Source of the DNA: Diphasiastrum complanatum
Taxonomy: Eukaryota > Streptophyta > Lycopodiopsida > Lycopodiales > Lycopodiaceae
NCBI GenBank assembly: GCA_029204225.1
Contig: CM055092.1
Location: 73,568,857 to 73,632,856, forward strand
Length of the DNA stretch: 64,000 nucleotides
Direction: 5' to 3'
Numbering within the stretch: the stretch's first letter is position 1; each line of letters opens with the position of its first letter. Of this stretch, positions 23,322 through 36,186 are shown piece by piece. A program made the position numbers and the translations under genes. The notes below the pieces were generated by a model. That model had not been told where the DNA came from and ran no database searches. It was given only the letters and a program-made list of their open reading frames with translations.

Positions 23322-24281
23322 TCAATTCACTAGCATCAATGCTAAACTGATATCATTAGGTCTAGAGGATGTGGTCACACTAATCCTAAAGTATAGGTAT
23401 TTTGGTGTGTTTCATCAAAGAACAAGTCATTTGACTAATCATGACATGCATGTGTCTAGGCTAGATATGTTATCCTGTATAAAAAAACCCCCTAAAACCT
23501 AGCTTTCTGGAGGTACTTGCAATGGTTGATCCGCAACCCTAGACTGATGAGAGGTTCGGTTAACTGGTAATGTACATCTCTCTCTAGATAGTGAGCAATC
23601 CACACATGGGTCAACAAATTAAGACTAGGCTGGCTAATTATAGCACCACACTAGTCCTCTAGCCCTGCATCCTACTAGGCATGGTGAATTTGTTGTTTGG
23701 ATGTGGGTGACTTGATACTGGTGAAGGTTACTACTTGCAACTAAGTACTTCACCGTAGGATGGGCATGCTGTCTAATCTACTTTGTTTGGCAATTATAAT
23801 CCGAGTAGGACCCTTAGCTACATGTAGCCTAGCAACACATCTAACTATTTTTTCATATTTGAAGGTAGTTCGTAATTCGGTGGGCCACAACACATGACAC
23901 TACATTCTAAAATGACACGGTCTGCATGTTCTCTTTGGTAGGATTGTGAAGTTCAACTAAATGGTACCATCCTGTTGATAGGACATGATGCTATGCCTTG
24001 CTTTGAAGGTGAGAATATTTTGGCTTAGTCACTGCTTACAACATAACACTAGTTAACTAAACCCATATGGTATTGTATGTGATGAGCTTGTTTGTGTATT
24101 ACATAGGATGTATGATAACCCATTAGCAACATGCTACTTAAACGTGTGAAAACATTGTAGGACTTGGTAGATTTTGTAGCTGTAATTGCCCGATGATCAA
24201 AACAAACCTGGGATGCATCGTTATGTTTCCCTAGTAGATAGAGTGATGACTTGTGGTTTCCCGAACACAACTGACCCTAAC

Positions 24282-24827
24282 TGTCGGAAAGTGGTGTGCA
24301 GAAGATAGGTCTAGCTCGAAAAGAAACGAACTCGAAAAAATAACGAATGAAAATAATTCAAGTGTCTAGAAAGAAAACTTTTCGTGCATGGCGGAATAAA
24401 CTATCTTCATCTTTCCAATGCATGACTACGCCTATCAATTTCAAACAAAACAATAGTGATAGAAATCACATTTGAACTTATAGTAACTAACTTTGAAATC
24501 TCCAGTACTACAGTGATTATGTAGCCAAACAATTAAGCATAAAAAATTATCAGACAAATAATTAGTCGCGAAGAAATACAGAAACGCATACATTCCTGAG
24601 ATGAAAAATGAACGCAATAAAGGATAGTATTGATTCAGTATGAAAACATAACAGAAGTTAATGAGTACAATAAGTTGTGAATCAAAATCGCGTACTCTAT
24701 GCTATCTTTGAGCGGCTAAAATGAAAGTCTGAATTAAGCACAATGCTGATAAGCCATAGTGCAATAGCAATCTCTAAACAACTCTAAAAAGTGAGCTAGA
24801 ATGCTCAGGAGTGTTCAAGCTCGTAGG

Positions 24828-24925
<98 letters not shown>

Positions 24926-25543
24926 AACTATTCAAATGCTTTTGATGATCTTAAAACTGTATGAATATGAACAGCTATCTATACTAAGAAATTAAGTTGT
25001 CAAATGCGATCGCTAGTTGGCTATTGCTCCGCTGGCATTCATCCGTCGTTCCTTGTCATTTGACTGCTGATAAGCGGTAAAATTGGCCATAAACGTTCTG
25101 TCTGCATAAATGAACCAAAACTATAGCTCTGTAGAAATGAACTAAAATAGCCACCGGTGAAACTGTCGGGTTTTTCGCAAAAAAGATGAAAAAGGAGATG
25201 ATGCCCTTAAATCTCATTTAGGGTTGCCCCACACTTTGCCAGAGTCATTTCCTTAACATTTGAGGCTCTTTGGAAAAAAACAAAAAATGCGACACTGTGA
25301 TTTTACACGAGATTTCTGTCAGACAAAAAATGTGAAAAAGGAGAAGCTACATTTTTCAACGGGATTCTTAATAGGCAAAAGAAGTGACACTGTTGTAAAC
25401 TCCGTGCAATTTTGCAAACTATGTAAAAACACTTGTAATTCTGCAGACTGTGTAAACACATGGAAAAATCCACAGAACTGGATAAACAATGGATGAAGAT
25501 TAAAACCGATTAGACGATTGGTAAGAAGAAGAATAATCCAACA
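24282..25543 (-). mobile_element. Copia B 3' LTR, complete
   Basis: On the minus strand this runs from TGTTGGATTATTC (25543) to CCGACA (24282), about 1.26 kb with TGTTGG/CCGACA inverted ends. Partial copies of the same LTR occur at 15747-16382, 19200-19531 and 56362-57085. It includes a 93-bp GA run. Confidence 0.85.
24831..24923. repeat. (GA)n microsatellite within the copia B LTR
   Basis: About 46 uninterrupted GA units. The homologous LTR fragment at 56362-57085 has only GAGAG at the equivalent place (about 56824), so the run expanded after the copies diverged. Confidence 0.95.
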
Positions 25544-27095
25544 CTCCTCCTTAATCTGAATCCTTGAATGCCTTGACCTTCAAACTTAGTTCTACACAGA
25601 ATCTTCTATGTGACTCCAAACTTAATGCATTAGTAAAAACATTCTACTGTCATATCTTGCGTTCTACAGTACTGCAATCTGACCTCTTCGTTGAGAACTT
25701 TGTTTTTGATGAAATGATACTTCAGCTTAATGTGCTTACTCCTAGAATGAAATCTAGGGTTGGCTGATAAAGCGATGGCACTTTGATTATCACAGAAGAA
25801 TATCATCGGAGCATATTGATTCAGACCGATATCTGAGAGTAAGTTTCTCAACCAAATTACTTCCTTTGTAGCTTGAGAGACTGCGATATACTCTGATTCA
25901 ATGGAAGATAGAGCTATCGAAGATTGTTGCGACTGTTCCAGGAAACTGGACCATTGTTGAGGAAGAATGTAAATCTGGAAGTAGATCTACGAGTGTCTAC
26001 ATCTCCTGCCCAACTTGCATATGTGTAACCACTGAGTAAATTGAGTTTGTCATTGCCGACTACTCCATAACAAATGCAAAAGTCCATAGTAGCTCAAAGA
26101 TATCTCACGACATGATAAGAGCCTTCCAATATTTTATACCAGGATTAGTCATATACTGACTGAGAGTGCTGACTGCAAAAGCTATGTCAGGCCTGGTACA
26201 GATCATGAGGTACATAAGAGATCCTATAATAGAATGGTAAGGATACTCACGCATCTCCTGCTTCTCATGAATTGTTTGGGGACACTGGTCCTTTGACAAT
26301 TTGAGTCCTGGTTCCATCGGTGAGAGAGCTAACTTGCAATTCATCAGATTATACTGACTAACATGTTGTAGATGTACCTCTGTTGTGTAATGTAGACCAA
26401 CTTCTGTTTTCTGTCTTTGTGGATTTGTATACCAAGGCAGAAATAAGCCTCGCTCAGATCGATCATGTCGAATTTGGAAGATAGCATTGTCTTGGATTCT
26501 TTTATCAAATCAGTAATGTTGCTGAAAAGCAATGTATCATCCATGTACAGAGTGATAATGATTAAAGACTATTGCACTGCTTTGAAGTAAACGTTTGAAT
26601 CTGAAGATCTAGGTGTATAGCCATGATCAATAAGGAAAGTATTGATCCTTTGAAACCATGCTCTAGCAGATTGCTTCAAGCCATAAAGTGCCTTTTGGAG
26701 TTTGCGCACGTGATTGTGCCTACCTTCGATAATATACCCCCCTTGATAATATAACCTTCGAGTTGCACCATGTAAATGTCTTCTTTGATAACTCCATTGA
26801 GATATGTTGTCTGTACATCCATTTGATGTATTTCCAAATTTGCTATAGTGGCAAATGATAGCAAAAATTGAATAGAAGAATGCTTGACTATTGGACTGAA
26901 GGTCTCAGTTTAATCGATGTTGTATACCTGAGAAAATCCTCTGGCTACAAGTCTTGCCTTTCTCATGTTGATGCTTCCATCTGCATTGTATTTGACTTTG
27001 AAAATCCATTTGCAATCAACTACGTTTCTGCTGGCAAGTAATTCGATAATCGTCCACGTCTGGTGCTTGATAAGAGATGAATACTCTTTACCCAT
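25544..27095 (-). pseudogene. Copia B reverse transcriptase and RNase H
   Basis: A polypurine-like AAGGAGGAG lies beside the LTR at 25544-25553. Minus-strand frames encode RT strings CKWIFKVKYNADGSI and MRKARLVARGFSQVYN (26910-27095), IHQMDVQTTYLNGVIKED (26676-26864) and MDDTLLFSN (26344-26544, where the YVDD tyrosine region is disturbed). RNase H strings RPDIAFAVSTLSQYM (26105-26344) and CDNQSAIALSANPRFHSRSK (25630-25851) follow. It matches copia A closely along the whole length, with different indels, so both copies are independently broken. Confidence 0.9.
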
Positions 27096-28432
27096 AGCTT
27101 CTTTCCAGAGATTTGAATCAGGCTGACTGAGTGCCTCTTGGATAGATGTCTATTCCTGAATAAGATAAGCTGCAGACTCATTGATATACCGGTTAGGTGG
27201 TCTGCTCGTCCTTGAAGATCTTCTGGGTAATACATGAAGTTGATTATTTCCATCATACTATAGTTGTTGATCTGCAATATCATCATCTTCTGATTCGCCG
27301 TTGGTTTGTTGTTCATCAAGAGTAGAGGAGCTTGGACCTTCAATAAGAATAGTCTGAGGAACTGAAAAGTTCAAAGTGCTAGGAGAATCTGATAAGTCGG
27401 CTACATGGGAAATGTCCTTTCTTTTGAGGTCTTAAAACTGATCTTCGATGAAGATGACATCCCGGCTAGTGAATATCTTCGACTCAATGGGATCAAACAA
27501 CTTGTAGGCTTGATCTAAAGTAGTGTAGCTGATGAAAACACACTTGATACTCTGGAAGTCAAGCTTCTTCCTAAGATCACGAGGTATCTGTGCAAAAGTA
27601 GTACATCCAAAAACTCGTAAGTTTGATAAAGAAGGTTTGGTACCTGTCCAAACTTCAAATGGTATTTGGTCTGAGAGGCCTTTAGTAGAACATCTGTTGA
27701 ATATAGGTTGCTATTGAAACAAGTTCAACCCAAAAGCACTTCGAAAGTGTCGCATGTGATAACATGCACTTTGCCGATTCAATTAAGGTCTGTTCTTTCT
27801 CTCAGCAAGACCATTTGACTGAGGTGAATAGGAAGTGATGTATTGTTACTCAATGTCATTGTTAAGGCAATAGTCCTTGAATTCATTGGAGATGTACTCT
27901 CCTCCGTTATCTAACCTCAGTGCTTTGATTCGTTTGCTAGTTTGATTCTCAGCATGCTCTTTGAATTGTCTGAATTTGATGAAAGCCTCTAATTTCTATT
28001 TAATGAAATAAACAACTGTTCTGCTAGAGATTCGTCAATAAAGGTAATGAAGTACTTTGCATCTAGTAATGAAGGAGTTTGCATAGGTCCACATATATCT
28101 ATATGAACAACATCTAACAGATCTTTTGCTACATGCATATGGTTTGATCTAAAAGGAATCCTAGTCTGCTTTCCAAAGATACATCTATGACAGACAGGGA
28201 GATCGACCTTACCAGAAGGATAGTCGAGATCAAGAACCATGGATTGTCTGGACATGTTCATAACATATGCATGATTCAAGTGTCCTAAGAGATGATGCCA
28301 TAGTAATGCTTTATTGACTAGAACAGAGGCTTTCAAGACTTGCCTAGACTCAGAATAGTAGTGTGCCAATCTCTATAAGTAACCTTGCCTCTTGCCGAGT
28401 GCAAGGATCTTATTATTCCTATTGTAAAGTCC
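27096..28432 (-). pseudogene. Copia B integrase, truncated upstream
   Basis: 27989-28369 encodes the pre-integrase motif LWHHLLGHLNHAY with VCHRCIFGKQ (both cysteines present) and the core HIDICGPMQTPSLLDAKYF. Decayed frames further left carry the second and third acidic-residue blocks. The stretch 27446-27696, absent from copia A, encodes the integrase C-terminal region in broken frames. At 28432 the element stops abruptly against another LTR-like sequence, so its protease, gag, primer site and 5' LTR are missing. Confidence 0.85.
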
Positions 28433-29000
28433 CTAAAGGATTGCCCCAAAGATGAGGATAGGAGAACACAATAAGAGAGACTATGGAGCCAAACCGCCCA
28501 ACCAATCCTAGATCAAACCTGGATCTAATCCCCAAGCCATGCCATGTGAAGCAAGAGGAGAAGAGAGAAACTGATAGCCTAAACCCAATATGTCGACGGG
28601 AGAATCCCTACCTCATTATATAGAGAGTAGAGTCCTGTGCATGAAACCATGCAAGCCCCATGCAGATCAACTATAAATAGGTCTCATCTCTTCATGCAGT
28701 CCTCCTACGTATATCTGTCACACAGACTACAATACTCCATATGTCTCAATTAGAGTGTTTGGGTCTTCTCAAGATAATTAGTTACAAATAGGCCTTGACA
28801 TGGAGTTAAATCACGGTGTGACTAATAAACACTTACATGAACTATCTGAGAAAAATATTACCTAACTTAGGAGATTAAAGTTAAAGAAAATAATAATAAT
28901 ATTTACAGCCTGAAATCATCCACAAACTCTGGTAGACAATTCATAAAAAGCTTCTAAGTACAACTATCCTTAGAATCTAATTCTAGGATATGATAATTCA
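28433..29000 (-). mobile_element. LTR-like sequence related to 9699-10640
   Basis: It begins TGTAAAGTCCCTAAAGG exactly where copia B is cut. It shares an ordered series of phrases with the LTR next to the primer site at 9687-9698: the ACTATGGA block, CCCCAAGCCATG, TATATAGAG and ATTAGTTAC. By analogy it is a 3' LTR of a minus-strand element. No polypurine tract was confirmed. Confidence 0.5.
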
Positions 29001-32000
29001 TTCAACTAGAATCTCTAGGAGAATCATTAAGATATAGAATGATTAAAACTCTACTCTGAGTATCTTAGATACTCTTGAGTTAAATGCACTTGTTTCTGGC
29101 ATCAAATACAAGAAAATAGCACCCATTCATCTCAATAGATTGTCTGTCTCCTAAGATAACTGGAGATCCAATCAAATGAAAAACTATACTCAAGCATCTG
29201 CAGACCATAAACTGTAGCAAAATAGCATCCACTAGATTATTTAAAATAATGTCTGTGAAATCCATAGGTTCTCAGTTAAAATACTGGAGTAGAGAGGTTC
29301 TAAACACTGATCTAAATTCCTACTCAAATAATAGATCAAGAATTAATCATTACACTTAAGAATCATCACATTCTTTTAAATCCTTTAACAATATTTAAGT
29401 ATCTATTTATGATTTGTCAATCATAAATATTTAGATTCGTATGATTCTTCAATCATAATTTTTTGGAATCCAAAATTATACTTAATCATTTACAGGATAC
29501 TAGAGTATATGTCCAATATAGCTCAGGAAAAGTAAGAATCATTTCAAAATCTTTCCCAATAGAAAAATACTAGATTTAAGGAATACTCTCCAAACAAGAT
29601 TCTTTAACAGGAGTGTGAGATTCAAGTTCCCTAAACCACTGGTAACTAAATACTGAATTCATACCAAAATGACAAACATCTTCAACTACAAAAACTTTAG
29701 ATTACAATCTAGAATCAAATCTAGATACCCAAAGTCCTGCTGAATATCAATTCAGATATTATTCTTGGATTCATTATGATTTGTTATCCAATTGAGCGCT
29801 CTAGGATATAATCACTAATGAGCTGAGTCTATTTCTTAACTAAAAAATACTCTATCCCAAGAATACTCTATATCCAATGCACATAATTTTAACTGATGAA
29901 CCCAAACGATTCACTAACCATGCGTCTTACAAGCAATATAAAACAAAACTATCAGTTTCTGATGAATCCTCATCACATTGATCATTTTACCAATTAACTT
30001 CATCCTGGAGTAATCAACTACTCAAGTTAATTGTTTATGATTCAGAAATCTCAATGTCCAGGTGCAGCTTTTAATTATACATGTATAACACAACATTTAG
30101 ATCCTTATCCAAATCATTTATTAGTTAACTCATAAATCTTCCATAGAAAGATCCGTTAGCTCTGCAAGTATCTGTCAAAACAATACTTGATCATATGTTC
30201 ATGTTCACCGACTAGGTTAAGTGCACCAAATAACTCTAGTAACCAGGAATACACAGTAGATTCATACAAGATTAATCGTGCACATATGTGAATAATCTCA
30301 CTATGACCTAGTACATAAACACATTTTTATTTGACAGATTCCTCCAGAACCCACGTATGTTACTCACATATCTTGTTGAGATCTTGTAACTCAGCTACAA
30401 AAGTTTTTCTATTTCTCATGAGTAAATAACATATCCGAGAAATCTTTGAGATGAATTACATTCAATCTCAACAGTTTTCCAATCAACTTACCTCTACTTA
30501 CATAATTTTATCTACTCAATCAACCCCTCTCTGATCCTATTACCGAAACTAAGATTAGGTTGATTCAATACAAAACTCTCAGACTTTAAATTTTGATCAA
30601 ACTTACTTCTATTCTAATCAAAATGAAATTAGTAACCTTTGACCTTATACTGATAGATAATGATTCAAATATCAAACCTGTTCTAGTTCCAGATTGTCCA
30701 CACAATCCCTAGAGAATTCCTCTTATTCGAAAAAAATCAATTAGGTATCTTACTCCGAATCTATCCAAAATTACTTTCAGATCAAATCACATTTCTATAC
30801 CACATCTGGTTCTCTTCCGAAAGCCATGCAACCAACAGATTTCCAAATAGAATTTTATTCCACCACTTCACCCCTCCTTTTAAAAAAATTATAAATTTCA
30901 ATAAACGTTAGCTGGAAAGATGATATATGAAAATATCTAAATCCAAGAAAAGTCAATAATAAGTGCTTCCACTAAAGGATTTACTTTATTACAAATACGA
31001 CTTCTCCTTCAAATATTTTCAATCTGAGTGATAGAAACTACTATTCCATCGAAATCCATTTATGCAACAGAGATATTCTATGGTTTAAGAAATTGAAACA
31101 TTTTAACCTTAGAATTTATCTGAATTCCAAGTTCATTCACGTAAGTAGTAATCTATATGACATAACAATCTTTCAGAAGAATAACTTCATGCTGGAAAGA
31201 ATCCATATAAACTAGTCTGATGTCTTATATTTGAGAAATTACTAAGAAGTAAAGGATTAATTAAGAAAACGAAAAATAGATTTGAGGACCTCTGATTTTG
31301 TAAATAATGAGATATCACATTGGGATCTAGATTAAACCTCAAAATTTTCCAAAATACCCCACATTTGATCAAACAGTTTTATTTTTCCCATATCGCGACT
31401 AGGTACCAAAACACACCATTGATCATCAGATCTTTATAGTCCTAGAATTCCCTTTCTCCGATGTTTGGGAGCAAGAGATAATATCCTATAGTGATTATAG
31501 GACAACTAGAAGATCAATGGATCTCTAGAATATCAGATAAGGTGGTTAAGGATTTTCTGGAAGGAAAAGCTGATGGTAATTTGGATGACTTGCATGTCTA
31601 TCAGATGGATACCACAAATCCACAACTGACCCTGTGATCTAAACAGAAGAATTAACATGGTTCAATATTACATTCCGGTCCTTTCTGTTTAATGATAAGC
31701 TTTGAATCCCCCTTGATCCAAGAGCATTAACTCTAGGGACAAGCTTCTATCAATTTACAGATCCAATGTAATCCATGTATCAGATTCTACTTCTAACATC
31801 ACAATTGACATCCAAAACTGCGGATAACTCAATGGTTAAAAAGATATAAGTTATAAATTCGACTAAACGAATTCTATCTAGGAAATCAATAACTGATATT
31901 AAGCAATTATTTGCTGGGATTTACCTAAAATCGTAACTGCGAAATACATTTCCCAATCACACTTACTACTTCTGATGTCCACTATTCTTCCCTCCTTAGA

Positions 32001-34640
32001 ATTTTGAGTTCCTTGAAAATCTTTCAGCTAAGGTATCAAGAAGACGTAACGACATTAGTAAATGTTTAAAATTTAATTATTGTAGGAAAAAGTCTGAAAC
32101 AATTCCATTTCTATCCTATACATGGGCTGAATAACTGATACATCAAAAATCATCTACTATAGTATGAAAAAATACTACTAGTCTGATCTTTTGAATATAA
32201 TTCACCGTAGGATTAAATTGGAAATGAAATCAGTTTTTTTAATTCCTATTATTATGAATTTTTCCAATAAAATTGGACTGTTTGCCCGTTTCAACTTACC
32301 GGCTTAAGAATTACTTCGTTAAAGTAATCTGTAATTAAGAAAATACATCAAATTTGGATTTGGGTACTTCTTTTCTTGTATTCCACACAAAAATTTTGTC
32401 GAAGAATAAAGAACTATCTCCAAATATTTTCTGTTTTATTCCAATTAATTACTTTAACAAGTATTTCAAAAGCTTTTGGTTCATTCTATCTTAATGATCA
32501 AAATCATCAAGAACACAATAACCAACCCATCGGTGTTCCACCGATTTGAAAAGGAGAAAAAAAAAACATGATTTAACTCCGTTTACTGGGAGTACCAATA
32601 CTCCAAAGCTAAATGGTTTAAATAGCATCGTACCAAAGAATCGAATTCCTAAATTGGATAAATGCCTGAGAACCATACCATTTTTCCTTCTACGTCAAGA
32701 TCGGCTTAAAAAATTCATTTTCAAAAACCGATTATTACAGCTTAACCAAAGGTCCAACAGTACTAAAGTTCCCAAAAAACGGCTTAGCAAAAAATGTCAA
32801 AGTGACATGCATATTGTCCCTAGAGAAGTAAATCCAAATTCCTTCAACTCCATTTACGAGAAACAATACTAGATCCAAGGTTAAATTTTGACAAAACAAA
32901 CACCAAGAAATTGGAATTTCTCTAACTGGGTGTTATTAGCTTGAACTTTTAGAGTTGTTCTAGAAAATCGATTTCGAACCAACTCACAACTAAGATAATG
33001 TCAAAATTATTTTCAAACCTTGATTAACAGGCATGTAAAAGCACTGATGCAAACAGTTAAAAGCACTGATGCAAACAATTAACCAATTCCAAATTGCCGA
33101 CCATTTTTCAATCATCATAACTTTTTCGACCACTTTGTACATGCATGCACAAGCCCAAAAGTAGCATTTAATTTAATTTTTTTTCAAAAGGCCATGGTTC
33201 CCAATAAACACAAACCCTATTAGCATTTTAGGGCCGGCTTCTTCCTTGCAATAAACAGCTCGGCCATCATATCCAAAGTTTCTTTGGTCCCAGGTTCGAG
33301 CCTCCCCTTGGAAACCAAGAAGCATCATATCGAGAGAGAGACCTCTCAGTCATAAATCTTCTAGAGAGAGAGCTCTAAAGCTAAATCGGGAAAGAACAGG
33401 GACGTGAAAAGCACACAAGACAGGTTCCGCTCGCTCACGGTCGCTACAAGTTGCAAGAGCACAATATTTTGCAGCAAAAAAAATAGCCAGCTTTCTCAGC
33501 TCCAATGGAAGAGAGGTTCTTGCTTGATCCATCCAACCATCAGCAAGCATGATTCTGTCATTGACTCAAGGCCACATACTTGGCGTCAAATTCTCTTCAC
33601 CAAATCCCTATCTACAGTTCCACCACTGGTTCCGCTCAGCTGATCCGCAATCCATTCCTCACAGCTTTCCAAAGAATCGCATTCAGGTTAGGAAATCAAA
33701 AGAGGATCATTTGCAGGACAGGAACAAAGAGGAATGGCTTGCTGACAGCAGTCAATCGATCCTTGAATCAAAACTGAGGTTTTTTTTTGGCATCGTTGTG
33801 AGACTTTCAAGTGAACAAGGCTCTACTCTCCAATAGCTATCCATCCTCTAGTTTTCCAGATACCATCTAAATCCAGAATCCGTATACCAGTCATTCATAT
33901 GATGAATGAAGAGGATATCTATCCTACTACAGATTCTCACCGAGATTCATTGGCTGAACAGAGGGTAAGCAAGGAACAGTCATCCACTGAATAACTCATC
34001 AGAAGAGTCTGAAACTGAGCTAGAAAAACAGAGCCTTCAACACTCTGAAAGTTCAACCAACATGCAATTCAAATTCAGTCTATAACCAAGAAGGAACAGT
34101 CATGCATGCAATATTTCAACCAGTATAACCACTGTCCTTGTTTTCTTCTGAAACTTTACAATTTACCAAGAAGAAAACTAGGAATTATACTGATGAAAGA
34201 TTGGTTTGCAGGACAAAAATAGCTCATTCTCATCAACTATCTAGTGAATTGACAGAATTGCAATTCTCATCATGTTATACCTTGGCTAAACTAGATTCAT
34301 GTAACAACATCACTAATAGTTTAATTCATCCGAAAAAAATTGATTTTCATCAATCAATCATTAAACAAAGTTAGTCATACATGAATCCCATTACAAATAA
34401 CATAATAGATTCTTGCATCTATCCAAAACTCCATAGAAAGTGAGTTCAGCAATAAACCACATGAATTGGAAACTTCCTCAAGAAACCAAAAAATTAAGAA
34501 TGAATTTCAAAACTAATTCCAAACATCTTTAACAAAAGTAAATGCGTAGAAGGGCACTCTACCACAACTTTGCAAAGCTCAATGAACTAGTAAATCCACT
34601 TCTAAACTTTCGTTGAGAAATTTGCACTTCCAAACTAGTG
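29000..34640. other. 5.6 kb AT-rich, no convincing coding region
   Basis: Open frames are all below about 110 codons and show no recognised motif. The stretch around 32239-32280 matches about 8934-8975, inside the leader side of the element at 9.7 kb. Together with the LTR-like start at 28433 this suggests the non-coding interior of a large LTR element (LARD-like). A 22-bp tandem duplication (AAAAGCACTGATGCAAACA) lies at 33036-33079. A sequence resembling the reverse complement of a degenerate primer site (GCTCTGATTTTATGCCA) lies just beyond, at about 34684. Confidence 0.45.
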
Positions 34641-34689
34641 TTGAGCTTGCATACATTCCTATCCAAGATCGCACCTTAGCCGGGCTCTG

Positions 34690-34965
34690 ATTTTATGCCA
34701 ACAAATGTGAAATACTCTTTGTGAAAGACATCACAAAAGCATCATCATTCGAGTTTTGATCACCAACACCATCCTCATCAAGAGTCAGGTTTCCTTGATT
34801 ATCAGCTTGATCTCTCTTTTGCTTGAAACACTAACTAGCAAAATGTCCTTTGACTCCACAATAGAAATATTTTAGCTTAGATCTATGTTTCTTCTTTCCA
34901 ACAAAATTAGAAGCCTCACCTTGATCTCTCCCTTAGACCACTTGCCTTTGCCTTTGCCCTTGAAC
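34690..34965 (-). pseudogene. Copia gag fragment with zinc knuckle
   Basis: Minus-strand translation near 34810-34870 gives YFYCGVKGHFAS, a stop, then CFKQKRDQ. This fits the CCHC knuckle that copia Gag uses to bind element RNA, with the first cysteine pair disturbed. Lys-rich sequence precedes it, as is usual. It is short, has stops, and meets plus-strand copia sequence at about 34966. Confidence 0.55.
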
Positions 34966-36045
34966 TTGCCTTTGATGATACTTTGGATGTTGATGATGAA
35001 GGGCCTTCATCGAGTCAAAAGCCAAGGAGGACACTACAAGAAAAGGTGGCAAAAATTGTCAAAAAAAATGGCAAAAATTGCGGAAATTTCCGCATTTTTT
35101 TTTGTCATTTTTTGCCAAAAAAATTGCGAAAACGGTTTTGGCAATTTTTTTGGACAAATCCGCAATTTCGGTCCCGCAATTTTTTTGGCTAATTTTTTTG
35201 CCACCTTTTCTTGTAGTGGGACATCAAGAAAAAGGCAACAACCTTCAAGGATTACTGATGATGATAAAGGTAAGCAAGCTTTTGGTGGTACAAACTATGT
35301 TTTTCTAACCTCTTTGGATGAATCTACATGTGTAGATGAGGAGGCAAAAAGAGGAGTGGGTCCAAGCAATGGATCTTGAGTACCAAGCTCTTATGAAGAA
35401 CAACACATGGAGGTTGGTGGAACCTCCTAAGGACCAGAAGGCTATTGAATGCAAGTGGATCTTCATGGTGAAGACAAACCAAGATTGGATCAATCAACAA
35501 ACACAAGACAAGGTTGGTGGATAAAGGATATGCACACGAACATGGTATTGACTATGATGAGACCTTTGCACCCGTGGCAAAGATGATTCGGACTTTGCTG
35601 GAGATCAAATGGATAGGAAATCCATAAGTGCACATGCTATTTTCATAGGTGATGGAGCTATCTCTTGAATGTTATGATCAAAGAAACAAGCTACAATCTC
35701 ATTGTCATCTGGTGAGGCCGAGTACAAAGCACTTACATCATGCACAAAGGAGACGTTATGAATCAAGAGGATGGTGAAAGATCTTCACTTGATGGATTTT
35801 TCAAAGATTCCAATCATCTTTTGTGACAACCTATCAGCCCAAAGATTGGCAAGAAATCCTATCTTTCATGCAAGGAGTAAGCATATTGAGGTGGCATATC
35901 ATTTGGTGAGGGAACAAGTCATGGCAAAGGAGGTGGAGCTTAAAATGTCTCTTCAAGGGAGTGTGTGGCTGATATATTCACCAAAGCACTTGGAAAGGAC
36001 TTGTTTGCACTTTAAATCTGTAGTATCACAGAAATACCGAAGAGT
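34966..36045 (+). pseudogene. Copia pol fragment with internal deletion and MITE
   Basis: After a Ser/Asp-rich linker split by a MITE (35032-35218), 35336-35524 encodes WVQAMDLEYQALMKNNTW and AIECKWIF, the start of copia [17 protein letters not shown] follows near 35545-35590. The sequence then jumps directly to RNase H (SAHAIFIGDGAIS, SSGEAEYKALTS, then CDNLSAQRLARNPIFHARSK at 35771-36049), so the RT palm with its YVDD box has been deleted. It ends near 36045 against gypsy sequence of opposite strand. Confidence 0.85.
35032..35218. mobile_element. CACTA-type MITE, 187 bp, with GGA target duplication
   Basis: Both ends carry the inverted repeat CACTACAAGAAAAGGTGGCA, the typical terminus of plant CACTA elements. 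It is flanked by GGA at 35029-35031 and again at 35219-35221, the 3-bp duplication expected for this superfamily. The interior is built of near-palindromic GCAAAAATT/AATTTTTGC pieces and has no coding capacity, so it needs transposase from elsewhere. It sits inside the copia linker; the flanks are in the same frame once the insert and one GGA are discounted. Confidence 0.92.
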
Positions 36046-36186
36046 TTGATGATCCGTCAAAACTTCAAATCTGGCTCCATAAAAATAATATCGCCAAATT
36101 TTTTTAAGGAATGAAAAATTGCAAACAGCTCCTTCTCATAGGTAATATACCTAGACCGAGCAGGATTGAGTTTCTTGCTTTCATAA
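36040..36186 (-). pseudogene. Gypsy RNase H fragment, 150 bp
   Basis: The minus strand reads YEKELFAI and FMEPDLKF, matching the RNase H region of gypsy H1 (47965-48110) at the DNA level. It is joined tail to tail with a plus-strand LTR of the same family at about 36186. Both neighbours are truncated at the joint. Confidence 0.75.

Larger units (their letters stand above)
20610..24281 (-). repeat. Dispersed repeat X, right copy, interrupted
   Basis: Reverse complement of 1676-4080, in two blocks. About 20610-21780 matches 4080-2745, and 23322-24281 matches 2620-1676. A copia fragment (about 21865-23321) occupies the gap. The outer end at 24281 coincides with the start of the copia B LTR (TGTCGG at 24282), so that LTR truncates or flanks the repeat. 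Confidence 0.75.

Noticed and set aside
24801-24995. Arg/Glu dipeptide repeat frame
   Set aside because: Pure translation of the (GA)n microsatellite; the same applies to the frame over 45718-45814 and to Ser/Leu repeats over the (CT)n run at 11322.
28433-28445. Possible intact 5' LTR of copia B here
   Set aside because: The sequence does not match the copia B LTR at 24282-25543, and copia B stops mid-protease region, so it is a different element truncating copia B.
32546-32872. 108-codon Lys-rich plus-strand frame in the gene-poor 28.4-34.6 kb block
   Set aside because: Composition follows the local A-richness, no domain pattern, no neighbour or homologue in the window.
33270-33340. GGTTCGAGCC phrase resembling a tRNA T-arm or SINE box B
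   Set aside because: No box A at the proper distance upstream and no tRNA-like fold could be drawn, so neither a tRNA nor a SINE is claimed.
34885-35379. 164-codon plus-strand frame with a Phe/Lys-rich middle
   Set aside because: The middle is the CACTA MITE read through; the only meaningful parts are the copia linker on each side.
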